This document shows, piece by piece, positions 11,840-22,675 of a stretch of DNA of 64,000 nt; position 1 is the first letter of the stretch, and the number at the start of each line of letters is the position of its first letter. Below the pieces are notes generated by a model, which saw nothing but the letters and a program-made list of their open reading frames with translations, had not been told where the DNA came from and did no database searches. This DNA comes from Impatiens glandulifera (Eukaryota; Streptophyta; Magnoliopsida; Ericales; Balsaminaceae): contig NC_061862.1 in NCBI RefSeq assembly GCF_907164915.1, forward strand, positions 310,001 through 374,000. The letters run 5' to 3'. The position numbers and the translations under genes are program-made.

Positions 11840-12377
11840 TTATAAAATTAACCTTGACTTCTTTTGCACGTTCTTAGAAGATGATGCATTCAACTGCACA
11901 ATAACTTGAATGTTGTTCTTTAGTAACTCTTTTATAATTTTAACTTTAAGTTCCAATTTCTCTACCTTTGATTGTAGTAAATCATTATTTAGATTAATCT
12001 GTTTTTTGGTTAAAAGAGGTCCTCTTAGATCTTTCGGCTTTACTCCACCTCCATAACCAAATACATGATTATGGTTTTGAGTTCCAAAATATTTCTCCAC
12101 AACTTGGAAAGAAGATAAATGAGGTTCTTGACGAGTCACTTCACAAATCTCATCCTAAACCAAAAAGATACAATGTTAATTACAAATTATCTTTAATTTG
12201 ACATAAACTTTCGAAATCACATAATTATGCCTAAATAGTTTGTTTAAAACAAAATAAACACTCAATAATTTGGTCTTCTACATGCATTGTGACTAGAAGT
12301 ATTCAATGCATCAAATATAGACTTACATATTTTTCCAACGCGCCAAGATCAATAATATCATTTCCTTTTTTCCGAGT
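11840..12377 (-). pseudogene. En/Spm (Ptta)-type plant transposase gene, 3' part
   Basis: Two exons on the minus strand. The first, 12377-12327 (17 codons), has acceptor TTTTTAG and donor GTAAGT. The last, 12154-11840, starts DEICEV and ends at TAA. It contains VFGYGGGVKPKDLRG and then a coiled-coil tail (QSKVEKLELKVKIIKELLK). This is the C-terminal part of the Ptta/En-Spm plant transposase family, whose upstream exons lie at 33556-34490 beyond the inserted retrotransposons. The insertion falls in the intron upstream of 12377. I rate it a pseudogene because a 21-kb insertion splits it and stops occur in the upstream half. Confidence 0.65.
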
Positions 12378-12392
12378 CTAAAAAAATAATGA

Positions 12393-12397
12393 TATAA
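12393..12397. repeat. Target site duplication of Copia element B (left copy, TATAA)
   Basis: TATAA directly before the TG of B's 5' LTR matches TATAA at 33551-33555 directly after B's 3' LTR. A 5-bp duplication is the Copia norm. Confidence 0.9.
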
Positions 12398-12402
12398 TGT
12401 TA
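12398..12402. repeat. Target duplication of element A and first five bases of B's LTR
   Basis: TGTTA here and TGTTA at 22676-22680 flank element A. The LTR of B and C starts TGTTAGATAA, so the duplicated target is the very start of B's LTR. Confidence 0.9.
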
Positions 12403-14455
12403 TGTTGGGTCAAATTATTTTGACTAAGTGTTGAAATAATTTACCCACTGATATTTTGATGATAAAATAATTTATGAGTTTTGATACAGGTGTATTAAGA
12501 CAACATGTTATTAGACTTGGATCTAATGAGGGTCATTAGACCGATTTTGATCTCCATTCGCATAAAATTAGACGCAGGTCTAATGGAATTAGACGCACAA
12601 TCTAACTCAACGGAGTTAGACGGGCAGTCTAATAGACGCATGAATTAGACGAGAGTCTAATGGAAATAGACGTGAGTCTAATAGAATTAGACGTACAGTC
12701 TAACTCATCGGAGTTAGACGTGTAAGTCTAATAGATGTGTAAAGAATTAGACGGATGGTCTAATGAATACACGGAATTAGACGTGAGTCTAATAGAATTA
12801 GACGTACAGTCTAACTCATCGGAGTTAGACGTGTAAGTCTAATAGATGTGTAAAGAATTAGACGGATGGTCTAATGAATACACGGAATTAGACGTGAGTC
12901 TAATAGAATTAGACGTACAGTCTAACTCATCGGAGTTAGACATGTAAGTCTAATAGATGTGTAAAGAATTAGACGGATGGTCTAATGAATACCGGAATTA
13001 GACTTGACAGTCTAACTCAGTGGAGTTAGACGTGCCAGTCTAATGGTTATTATAATTAGACGGGTTGTCTAATTAGTGAAAGTTAGACGTGAGTCTAACT
13101 CCTTCAGACAAGTCTGAGATAGAACCGGAATTAGACGTGGCAGTCTAACTCAGTGGAGTTAGACGTGCCACTCTAATGGTTATTATAATTAGACGGGTTG
13201 TCTAATTAGTGAAAGTTAGACGTGAGTCTAACTCCTTTAGACAAGTCTGAGGTAGAACCGGAATTAGACGTGGCAGTCTAACTCAGTGGAGTTAGACGTG
13301 CCGGTCTAATGGTTATGTAATAATTAGACGGGTTGTCTAATTAGTGAAAGTTAGACGTGAGTCTAACTCCTTTAGATTAGTCTGAGGTAGAACTAGAATT
13401 AGACGTGTAGTCTAACTCAGTGGAGTTAGACGTACCCGTCTAATGGTTATGTAAATTAGACGCGAGTCTAATTATATTAGACCAGGCGGTCTAATAGACG
13501 TTTTTCATTAGAAGGAGTTGACTTATTTCATTAGACTGATTTTCCCAAATCCGTCTAACTGAAATACGTCTGATGCTCTGTTTAAGCAGTACGCTTGAAT
13601 CTAGCATTTCTCATACCCACGTGCTATAGCTGTACCTACTCCTGCTCCACGTTCATGTGAAGATTAGTACAACAACTATATGCATTCAATCAAGGAATAC
13701 CACGTAAGAGAATTTCCCTCACATTACCCGTTTTGCAGGTACATCCCTGATGGAATATTCGGCGCACTACCAGATCGGTACGACCACAATCCTTGTGCTC
13801 AGATCCTGCTGTGTACAATGGAGGCTTTCCAATTGAAGAGCGCCACGTATCATTCTTGAAGATTCGACCGTTAGCTCCTGCTTAGTATTTAATCAATCCT
13901 AAGGACAACGGACGAAGCAGTGATTTTAGCCTCAACCAATCTTACGAACAAGCATTCTGATTTTGCAGAGAAAAACTACTCAATCATCTTGCTTACTGAA
14001 GTTATTTTGTGAAGCTTCTTTCTGATTGTACTGTGTTGAATCGAGAGAGAGCTAGAATCAAAACACCATTAGCTGAGTGATATTCTTCATCTTCTTATAA
14101 TTGAACAGAAAGTGTTCTGTTCAATAGTGATCTAAGTGTGTGTGTAAACTGTATTTGATTCTCATCATATAGTGAATCCTTCCGGTGGTTGGAAGAAGGG
14201 GTGACGTAGGAGAGTTTCTCCGAACATCCATAAACAAATTGCTGTGTTCTTATTTTCTGTCATCTTTTTCATATTTCATCTTGTGCTACAAACCCAAATA
14301 AACAATTCCGCCTTGAATCTGTTTCAAGTGTTTACACAAGTTTGCGTAGAATAGAAAGAAATATTAATCCCTAATAGGATTTCTATCAAACCGTTTTTCA
14401 TAAGCCTTCATCATTAGCCAGACCCCCGTCTCTATTGATAAAGTCGATCCTATCA
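12403..14455 (+). repeat. 5' LTR of element A
   Basis: 2053 bp, TG...CA. The first half is the TTAGACG array; the second half holds the transcribed part, with GTGACGTAGGAGA..TTTCTCC near 14201-14221, a short hairpin also seen in the other Copia LTRs here. It is 108 bp longer than the 3' LTR because it has one more copy of the 111-bp array unit. Confidence 0.95.
12530..13510. repeat. TTAGAC/GTCTAA array inside LTR A
   Basis: Dozens of copies of TTAGACG and its complement GTCTAA, often facing each other (ATTAGACGTGAGTCTAAT). Two higher-order tandem repeats are superimposed. A 111-bp unit is present three times (starts 12662, 12773, 12884) against two in the 3' LTR (20990, 21101). A 133-bp unit occurs about four times (starts 12991, 13124, 13257, 13392). 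The same motif appears in the internal spacer at about 19080-19290. Confidence 0.95.
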
Positions 14456-14457
14456 AT

Positions 14458-14470
14458 TGGTATCAGAGCC
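14458..14470 (+). other. Primer binding site of element A
   Basis: TGGTATCAGAGCC, two bases after the 5' LTR, matches the 3' end complement of plant initiator-Met tRNA, the usual Copia primer. Confidence 0.95.
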
Positions 14471-14504
14471 TTGTTTCTATTCTCAAGCATCAAGTTCCCA
14501 AAGC

Positions 14505-15215
14505 ATGTCTTGCATCAATAAAATCCCTCTTTTCTCAAAGGACAACTATGATATGTGGATGGTAAGAATGCAAGCTCACTTGGCTGCTATTGACTATGAT
14601 ACGTGGAGTGTCATCACCGATGGTCCCATAAAGATCTCAAAGCCAAGAAGTGAGTGGACCACTGAAAATAAAGTGACCAACAACCTGGATAATGTTGCTA
14701 AGAACATTCTGTTCCAGTCTCTCAACACGAAGATGTTCTGTGAGATTAAGTCATGTTCCAATGCAAAAGAAATATGGGATAAGCTCAGCCAGATCCATGG
14801 AGTGAGCCCTCAAGCAAAGAACAACCAGAACGCATTCATTTGTAGTCAGAACAAATCCAGATGGGCTGACAGTGATACTGAGGAGTCTCCCACCGAAAAA
14901 GAGAATGAAGCTGTAACATGCCTGATGGCAGATGACCAATCTAAGGTAAATGATATCTCTGCACCAGAATTTACAAACGAGGAGCTAACTAATGCACTCA
15001 ATGAAATGACTATTGAGTACAAAAAGTTAGCTGACTCTTTTTATGAAATGAAAGTTAAATATGAATCAACTGTTCCCTTTTCAAAGCAAGAACCCGAATC
15101 AAATGTTTTTGATGAAAACTTAATAGAGATCTCATCTGAGAATGAGATGCTCAAGAAACAGATTCAAACTCTTTCATTTGAAAACAAGAGACTGAACTAC
15201 ATAGTCAGTGCATGA
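14505..15215 (+). CDS. gag: Gag of element A, internally deleted
   Basis: Opens MSCINKIPLFSKDNYDMWM, the usual start of plant Copia Gag, followed by a shortened UBN2 region. Near SQIHGVSPQAK the sequence jumps to SRWADSDTEE, so the second half of UBN2 and the CCHC zinc knuckle seen in B are missing here: an internal deletion. A splice donor lies at 14945/14946. Unspliced, the frame runs through a coiled-coil extension to TGA at 15213-15215, and after that stop continues in the same frame to 15671. The ATG at 14505 is preferred over the in-frame ATG at 14457, which overlaps the primer site. Confidence 0.8.
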   Translation: MSCINKIPLFSKDNYDMWMVRMQAHLAAIDYDTWSVITDGPIKISKPRSEWTTENKVTNNLDNVAKNILFQSLNTKMFCEIKSCSNAKEIWDKLSQIHGVSPQAKNNQNAFICSQNKSRWADSDTEESPTEKENEAVTCLMADDQSKVNDISAPEFTNEELTNALNEMTIEYKKLADSFYEMKVKYESTVPFSKQEPESNVFDENLIEISSENEMLKKQIQTLSFENKRLNYIVSA

Positions 15216-15722
15216 ACAAGGTCTGGTGATGCTGTCAGATATCAGATCAGCATGTTGAAACCTGCTGGATCTAGATCCGGATTGGGATTTGATAGCAATG
15301 ATCCTAACTTGTCCTGCAAAAAGTCAAAGCCAAATGACAAACTTAAGTCAATAAGTTTTGTCAAAGGAAGTATGACTGACATTGAATCTGATCCTATTCA
15401 TGAAGAAATGACTTTTAAAAATAAAATAGTTTATGTTCCACCAACTGTTAGCCGGCTTAAGAATAAGCTTGAAAAGGCTAATAAGTCTGGTAATTTAAAA
15501 CCTGACTCAATGTCAAGGAGTTTTAAAAGAAAATCTTCTTCAAAAGCTAAAGGATCAGTGGCTAGCAGGAAGTCATCTGCTAAGTCAAAAACTTATGCAT
15601 TAATCACAACACAAAATGGGAAATCCATCAAAATAACTCAAATATGGATTTCTAAGGGACTGATTGATTGAGGACCCAATTAAAGGTGGGTACCAAAAGA
15701 TTGTAAATATCTATTTATGTAG
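14946..15722 (+). other. Putative intron at the gag-pol junction of element A
   Basis: Donor AAG/GTAAAT after codon 147 of Gag and acceptor CTATTTATGTAG/G at 15722. Removing the 777 bases joins Gag in phase to VQINEGLEESVWYLDSGC, the start of the protease. It also removes the gag stop at 15213 and further stops at 15669-15671. Element C has an intron with the same position and signals; element B lacks it exactly. Confidence 0.7.
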
Positions 15723-18700
15723 GTACAAATAAATGAAGGACTGGAGGAATCTGTATGGTATCTTGATAGCGGATGTTCTAGGCATATGAATGGAAACAGA
15801 CGGCTTCTCATTGATATATCAGACTGCTCTGGACCTAAGATCACATTTGGTGACAACAAGAAAGGTAAGACTATGGGTAAGGGTAAGATTATCCATGGTA
15901 ACCTAACCATTAATGACGTGCTGCTAGTTGACAACTTGTGTTATAATTTAATCAGTATCAGTCAACTATGTGATAATGGTTTGTCAGTAGATTTTCAAAC
16001 TCATGCATGTTTAGTTAAAGACCAAGATGGAAACATTTTATTAACTGGAAGTATAGTAGGAAACTCATATAAAATGAATTGGCAAAAAGAAACATTTGAT
16101 CCTATGTGCATGATTGCCAAAAATGACCAGAAATGGTTATGGCATAAACGTTTGAACCGCTTGAATTTTAAAAACATCAACAACATTTGTTCAAACAATT
16201 TAGTTATTGGTTTACCCATCCTTCAGTTCTCAAAGGACAAGATTTGCATTGCTTGCCAGTTAGGCAAACATGGCAGATCATCGTTCAAAAGCAAAGGGAA
16301 ATCACAATCCAGCCGTATCCTAGAACTTTTACATATGGATCTTTTTGGTCCAATTCCTGTAAAAAGTTTAGGAGGAATGAGATTTGCCTTAATTGTTATT
16401 TATGACTTTTCACGTTTTACATGGGTTACATTTTTACCATCAAAAGATAAAACTGCTGAAAATTTGATTAGGATATTTAGAGGAATTCAGAATCAGAAAT
16501 CTCTAAATATCACATGTATCAGAAGTGATTAGGGAACTGAATTCACTAACAGATATCTATCATCTTATCTTGAGGAGACTGGGATTAGGCACGAGTTGTC
16601 TAGTGCCAGAACTCCACATCAAAACGGCATTGCTGAGAGAAGAGTGAGAACTCTAAAGGAAGCAACGAGATCTATGCTTGCTGAATCAGATGTTCCTCAG
16701 AGGTTCTGGGCGGAAGCCATTAGTACTGCTTGTTATACTCAAAACCGATCAATAATCAACAAACGTTTTGATAAAACTCCCTATGAACTGTATTATGGGA
16801 GAATTCCCACAATTTCTTACTTTAAGATTTTTGGGTGTAAATGTTTTATCCATAACAATGGAAAGACTTATTTGACTGCTTTTGACGCTAAAGCAGATGA
16901 AGGATTCATGTTGGGATACTCATCAGTAAGCAAGACTTACAGAGTATACAACAAAAGAACACAGACTGTTGAAGAATCCCTTCATGTAATTTTTGATGAG
17001 CCTGTTGAGAGAAAATCCAAAGAACCCATTGATCTTGCTGATAGACTACAAGCGGCTAGTCTTGAGTCTGTAAGTGAAGAAGAAGAAACCTTGGACAAGA
17101 GGATGGATCTATCTGATCCTGTGGCTGATCCGGTTGAAGCTCAACCAGATGTACAAACTCATGTTCAACAAGATGTTGAGAGTTTGGATGTCGCGGTGTC
17201 ACCGGTTCAGATGACCAATCCCCTTGGTTCCAACTTCAGATGGAACATAAATCATCCACCAGAACTGATAATTGGTAACCCTTTTTCTCCTCGAAGGACA
17301 AGACGTTAGTTGATGGATGAAATGGCCAATTCTGCATTTATTTCTCAAATTGAACCAAAAAAAATTGGTGAAGCTATAGTTGATCCAGATTGGATCAACG
17401 CTATGCAAGAGGAGTTAAACTAATTTGATAGAAATAAAGTATGGTATCTTACTCCTAGACCAACTGATAAGTCAGTTATAGGAACAAGATGAGTTTTTAG
17501 AAACAAGCTTAGTGAAGATGGCCTAATCATTAGAAACAAAGCTCGTTTAGTTGCTCAAGGATACAGACAAGAGGAAGGTATTGATTTTGATGAGTCTTTT
17601 TCACCGGTTGCAAGACTAGAAGCAATCAAAATCTTCCTAGCATATGCATCATTTAAGAACTTTAAAGTATTTCAAATGGATGTGAAAAGTGCATTTTTAA
17701 ATGGAAAATTAAATGAGGAAGTATATGTTGAGCAACCCCCTGGTTTCGTAGATCATGTTTTACCTAATCATGTTTATAGGCTTAACAAAGCATTGTATGG
17801 TCTAAAACAAGCTCCTAGAGCTTGTTATGACACCTTAACCAATTTCTTATTTGATCATGATTTTGTTGTTGGAACAGTGGATAAAACCCTGTTTAGATTT
17901 GCTAAAGATTCCCATATATTACTTGTTCAAATATATGTTGATGACATTATCTTTGGGTCAACTAACCCCAAACTGCGTGAGAAATTTGCCAAGATGATGC
18001 AGGATAGGTTTGAAATGAGCATGATGGGAGAACTTACATTCTTCCTTAGGCTTCAAATCCGTCAGTTAGAAAACGGAACTCTCATCAACCAGACCAAATA
18101 CACCAAAGAATTGCTAAAGAAATTTGGTTTGGAGAACTGTTCTGCAGCAGCTACTCCAATGAGCTCTTCAACTAAGTTGGACAAGGATGAAGGTGGCCAA
18201 AGTGTAGATGTTACAGCATATAGAGGACTCATTGGTTCCTTGCTATATGTAACAGCTAGCAGGCCAGACATTCAATTTGTTGTTGGTGTCTGTGGCAAAT
18301 TTCAGTCTGATCCTAAACTCTCTCATTTTACCACTGCTAAACGCATTCTTAAATACTTGAAGGGAACTCAAAATGTGGGACTGTGGTATCCGAAGGATTC
18401 CAGTTTCAACTTAATCGAACCGAAGGTTATTGAGAAGTTTCCGATGCAAAATTATGCAGGATGCAAAATTGATAGAAAAAACACTAGTGGAACTTGTCAG
18501 TTCCTTGGAGATCCTCTAATCACATAGTTCAGCAAGAAGCAGACTTCTGTGTCAACTTCTACAGCTGAAGCAGAGTATCTTGCAGCTGGTAGTTGCTGCT
18601 CTCAAGTTTTGTGGATTCAACAACAGCTTAGAGACTATGGGATTGAGGCTGATGAATCTCCAATTTTCTGCGACAACACAAGTGCCATCGCAATATCCTA

Positions 18701-18896
18701 CAATCCTGTTCTGCATTCTCGGACAAAGCATATTGAAATCAGGCATCATTTCATCCGAGAACACGTCAATCAGAAGCAAATCTGTCTTGAACATGTTCCT
18801 ACAGATCAACAAACTGCAGACATTTTCACGAAACCTCTACCGGAAGCTAAGTTTTCTCATTTTAGAAACATGCTAGGTCTTGTTGATCTTGATTGA
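15723..18896 (+). pseudogene. pol: Pol of element A: protease, integrase, reverse transcriptase, RNase H
   Basis: One continuous frame in Copia order. Protease: YLDSGCSRHM. Integrase: HKRLN...CIACQ zinc region, HMDLFGP, and QNGIAERRVRTL. Reverse transcriptase: [20 protein letters not shown] and YVDDIIFG. RNase H: STAEAEYLAAG and DIFTKPLPEAKF. Five in-frame stops (16530, 17307, 17421, 17490, 18525) break it; four lie at Gln or Trp codons, as expected from C-to-T decay of methylated DNA. There is no frameshift. The first RNase H motif (SDADYAG in C) is altered to PMQNYAG next to a small insertion, so a catalytic Asp is lost. Confidence 0.92.
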
Positions 18897-19684
18897 CGTA
18901 ATTATGTGCATAAATTGAGGGGGAACGTATTGTTCAAAATGAAACTGAATAGATATGAAAGACGGAGGTCTTAACTTGTCCTAAGGATTAAGAGTTTGAG
19001 AAACACAGCTACTTAGACGAACATCTCCCTTAGCAGTTTCATCTTTATATGAAATCATTGTCTTGGTTATTTTAACCTGCTTGGTTAGACGGATGCATCT
19101 ATTAGACGGACACGTCTAATAGACATTAGACGTTTTTACGTCATGAGCAAGAGGATGCTCACGTCTAATCAAACACGCGTGTCTCACGTGCTGTTATAGC
19201 ACAATTAGACGTACACGTCTAATAGACTGATTTTCAAAAAGAAGTTGAGAATGTGAAAAGGAGAATAAAACGTCTAACTAATGGTGTAATTAGACTCTTC
19301 ATCTCCTGGCATTTAGGACAGTTGTCCTTTAATGATGTCTGTTTAAGTTCTCTTTCCCGCCGAAAAATAAATCAGTCATTCCTCAAAAGAATTGAAGACA
19401 TGTGTCTCTCAATATGCAAGAAATGACTAATATTTCTGACATCTTTTGCTTGTACACTTAGTATTAGACGTTCTATTTCATGCTAACATTAAATGTTGTT
19501 TATTGGGAACTGTCTTTTTAAATTCTTGACGGTAGGAGTAATCATTAGTATTTTTCTTCATGATTAAAACCCCGATATTAACATGTTCATTCACTCTAAA
19601 AGATAGAAGATTCTTGAAATCCCTCTTTCTCTCTTTAGAAGTCGAATCCTGTAAGTCTCTCAAACCCTTGTTCATCAAATCAAA
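18897..19684 (+). promoter_or_regulatory. Spacer upstream of the accessory gene of element A
   Basis: 788 bp between pol and the accessory gene. It holds many TTAGACG copies (about 19080-19290, 19463) and a perfect E2F-type site, TTTCCCGCC, at 19353-19361. A CT-rich leader precedes the ATG at 19685. No coding domain is seen. Confidence 0.5.
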
Positions 19685-20443
19685 ATGCTGCATTTCCAAC
19701 CAAAATCGATTCAAGTGGACTTTCAATCCGTTTCCACTCTTGAATCTTCGGGCATGCAAAGGATGTTCGACTCTCTAAAAGCTTCAGGGTTGAGAAGATT
19801 CCTCACCCCTCATGAAACCTATCATGAACAACTTGTCAACGAATTCTTCCAAACCGCTAGCTTCTATCAAGATAATGTTATTGCTGGTGCAGTAATGGGT
19901 CAGATGGTATGGCTCACAGAAGAATCTTTAGGTGAGTTTTTCCATCTCCCAACAGAAGGTATTGATGATTTCTCTACCACTCATCCTAACCTCATGATTT
20001 CGATGATAAAAGTCTTTTCCGATTCCCCTGAAGTAGATATTCATGGAAAGAAAAACCTTCTAAAGGTTGAATATGCTCTTCTAAGTGATATCATTTCTAA
20101 ATCCCTTCTGTCTAAAGAAACCTCCTACAAGTATTGTACGAAGGTCTTTCAGATAATAGTGGCTATCACCAGGGGTGTTCCGGTGAACTGGACAAGCTTC
20201 CTCTTCGGGAATCTTGTCAGAATGGTTGTATCTAGAAAGAAGATCTTCGACTTTGATGGTCCTCTCAGTTCTTTTCTCTGTCATCGTCTGAACGAACCTG
20301 GTAAGAGTTTTCCACTCCCTTCTAAGATCCTGAACTACCAGAAAGTGGTAGATTATATTCAAAGGGTGGAAACGCTCAAGTCTAAGAAACAAAAAAGTGA
20401 AGACTCCAACTCCCCTCTAACTGCAGTCTTAGAGACATCTTAG
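19685..20443 (+). CDS. Accessory protein of Copia A (family of the three accessory genes in B and C)
   Basis: 252 residues, intact, between pol and the 3' LTR. Its skeleton matches the three accessory proteins of B and C: IQVDF near residue 8, then SLKASGLRRFL, VNEFFQTA, a LPTEGIDDF motif, a helical LLKVEYALLSDIISKSLL stretch, and VPVNWTSFLFGNLVRMV. The tail is Lys-rich (LKSKKQK). No signal peptide or membrane segment. It has no Gag knuckle or protease motif. Copia elements with extra 3' genes are known (SIRE type, env-like), but this protein has no membrane anchor. The hydrophobic strand plus LPTEG resembles the VNG...LVTGL motif of DUF1985, which may be chance. Function unknown. Confidence 0.8.
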   Translation: MLHFQPKSIQVDFQSVSTLESSGMQRMFDSLKASGLRRFLTPHETYHEQLVNEFFQTASFYQDNVIAGAVMGQMVWLTEESLGEFFHLPTEGIDDFSTTHPNLMISMIKVFSDSPEVDIHGKKNLLKVEYALLSDIISKSLLSKETSYKYCTKVFQIIVAITRGVPVNWTSFLFGNLVRMVVSRKKIFDFDGPLSSFLCHRLNEPGKSFPLPSKILNYQKVVDYIQRVETLKSKKQKSEDSNSPLTAVLETS

Positions 20444-20718
20444 GTTGAAGTCTATCCCGTCCAGAAGTTATGACTAGGAAGAAGAAGAAGACTAATGATT
20501 AAATGTCTTTTTGTATCTATTTTGAATGTTTTCATTATGTTTTTGGTAAACTTATCATGGTTACATTGAACAACGTTTTGAGTGTTTCTTCTGAAAATAC
20601 TCATATGTGATTAACATTAATGTTTTTGAAATGATTACTTGCATGTTGTCTGTTTGTTTATTTATTGGATGAATGCATGTCTTGTTATGTGTATGCAGGT
20701 TTGCAATTTCTTCATCAA

Positions 20719-20730
20719 AAAGGGGGAAAT
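20719..20730 (+). other. Polypurine tract of element A
   Basis: AAAAGGGGGAAAT immediately before the 3' LTR: the expected plus-strand primer. Confidence 0.9.
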
Positions 20731-22675
20731 TGTTGGGTCAAATTATTTTGACTAAGTGTTGAAATAATTTACCCACTGATATTTTGATGATGAAATAATT
20801 TATGAGTTTTGATACAAGTGTATTAAGACAACATGTTATTAGACTTGGATCTAACGAGGGTCATTAGACCGATTTTGATCTCCATTCGCATAAAATTAGA
20901 CGCAGGTTTAATGGAATTAGTCGCACAGTCTAACTCAACGGAGTTAGACAGGCAGTCTAATAGACGCATAAATTAGACGAGAGTCTAATGGAATTAGACG
21001 TGAGTCTAATAGAATTAGACGTACAGTCTAACTCATCGGAGTTAGACGTGTAAGTCTAATAGATGTGTAAAGAATTAGACGGATGGTCTAATGAATACAC
21101 AGAATTAGACGTGAGTCTAATAGAATTAGACGTACAGTCTAACTCATTGGAGTTAGACGTGTAAGTCTAATAAATGTGTAAATAATTAGACGGATGGTCT
21201 AATGAATACCGGAATTAGACTTGGCAGTCTAACTTAGTGGAGTTAAACGTGCCAGTCTAATGGTTATTATAATTAGACGGGTTGTCTAATTAGTGAAAGT
21301 TAGACGTGAGTCTAACTTCTTCAGACAAGTCTGAGGTAGAATCGGAATTAGACGTGGCAGTCTAACTCAGTGGAGTTAGACGTGCCAGTCTAATGGTTAT
21401 TATAATTAGACGGGTTGTTTAATTAGTGAAAGTTAGACGTGAGTCTAACTCCTTCAGACAAGTCTGAGGTAGAACCGGAATTAAACGTGGCAGTCTAACT
21501 TAGTGGAGTTAGACGTGCCGATCTAATGGTTTTGTAGTAATTAGACGGGTTGTCTAATTAGTGAAAGTTAGACGTGAGTCTAACTCCTTCAGATTAGTTT
21601 GAGGTAGAACCGGAATTAGACGTGTAGTCTAACTTAGTGGAGTTAGACGTACCCGTCTAATGGTTATGTAAATTAGACGCGAGTCTAATTATATTAGACC
21701 AGGAAGTCTAATAGACGTTTTTCATTAGAAGGAGTTGACTTATTTCATTAGAGTGATTTTCCCAAATCCGTCTAACTGAAATACGTCTGATGCTCTATTT
21801 AAGCAGTATGCTTGAATCTAGCATTTCTCCTACCCACGTTCTATAGCTGTACCCTACTCCTGCTCCACGTTCCTGTGAAGATTAGTACAACAGCTATATG
21901 CATCCAATCAAGGAATGCCACGTAAGAGAATTTCCCTCACATTACCCGTTTTGCAGGTACATCCCTAATGGAATATTCGGCGCACTACCAGATCGGTACG
22001 GCCACGATCCTCGTGCTCAGATACTGCTGTGTACAATAGAGGCTTTCCAATTGAAGAACGCCACGTATCATTTTTGAAGATTCGACTGTTAGCTCCTGCT
22101 CAGTATTTAATCAATCCTAAATACAACGGACGAAGTAGTGATTTTAGCCTCAACCAATCTTACGAACAAGCATTCTGATTTTGTAGAGATAGACTACTCA
22201 ATCATCTTGCTTACTAAAGTTATTTTGTGAAGCTTCTTTCTGATTGTACTGTGTGTGAATCGAGAGAGAGAGCTAGAATCAAAACACCATTAGCTGAGTG
22301 ATATTCTTCATCTTCTTGTAATTGAACAGAAAGTGTGCTGTTTAATAGTGAGCTAAGTGTGTGTGTAAACTGTATTTGATTCTCATCATATAGTGAATCC
22401 TTCCGGTGGTTGGAAGAAGGGGTGACGTAGGAGAGTTTCTCCGAACATCCATAAACAAACTGAGGTGTTCTTCTTTTCTGTCATCTTTTCATATTTCATC
22501 TTGTGCTTTAAACCCAAGTAAACAATTCCGCCTTGAATCTGTTTCAAGTGTTTACACAAGTTTGCGTAGAATAGAAAGAGATGTTAATCCCTAACAGGAT
22601 TTCTATCAAACCGTTTTTCATAAGCCTTCATCATTAGCCAGACCCCCGTCTCTATTGATAAAGCCGATCCTATCA
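20731..22675 (+). repeat. 3' LTR of element A
   Basis: 1945 bp, TG...CA, nearly identical to 12403-14455 but with two instead of three copies of the 111-bp array unit and scattered substitutions. Confidence 0.95.

Larger units (their letters stand above)
12403..22675 (+). mobile_element. Full-length Copia retrotransposon A
   Basis: 10,273 bp, bounded by TGTTGGGTCAAAT and GATCCTATCA, with LTRs 12403-14455 and 20731-22675. It has a primer site at 14458, a polypurine tract at 20719, and 5-bp duplications (TGTTA). It carries gag, an intron at the gag-pol junction, pol and one accessory gene. Pol has five in-frame stops and no frameshift, so this copy is defective but structurally complete. Confidence 0.95.

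Noticed and set aside
14457..14504. ATG at 14457 as the gag start of A
   Set aside because: It overlaps the primer binding site; the in-frame ATG at 14505 begins the usual Copia Gag N-terminus.
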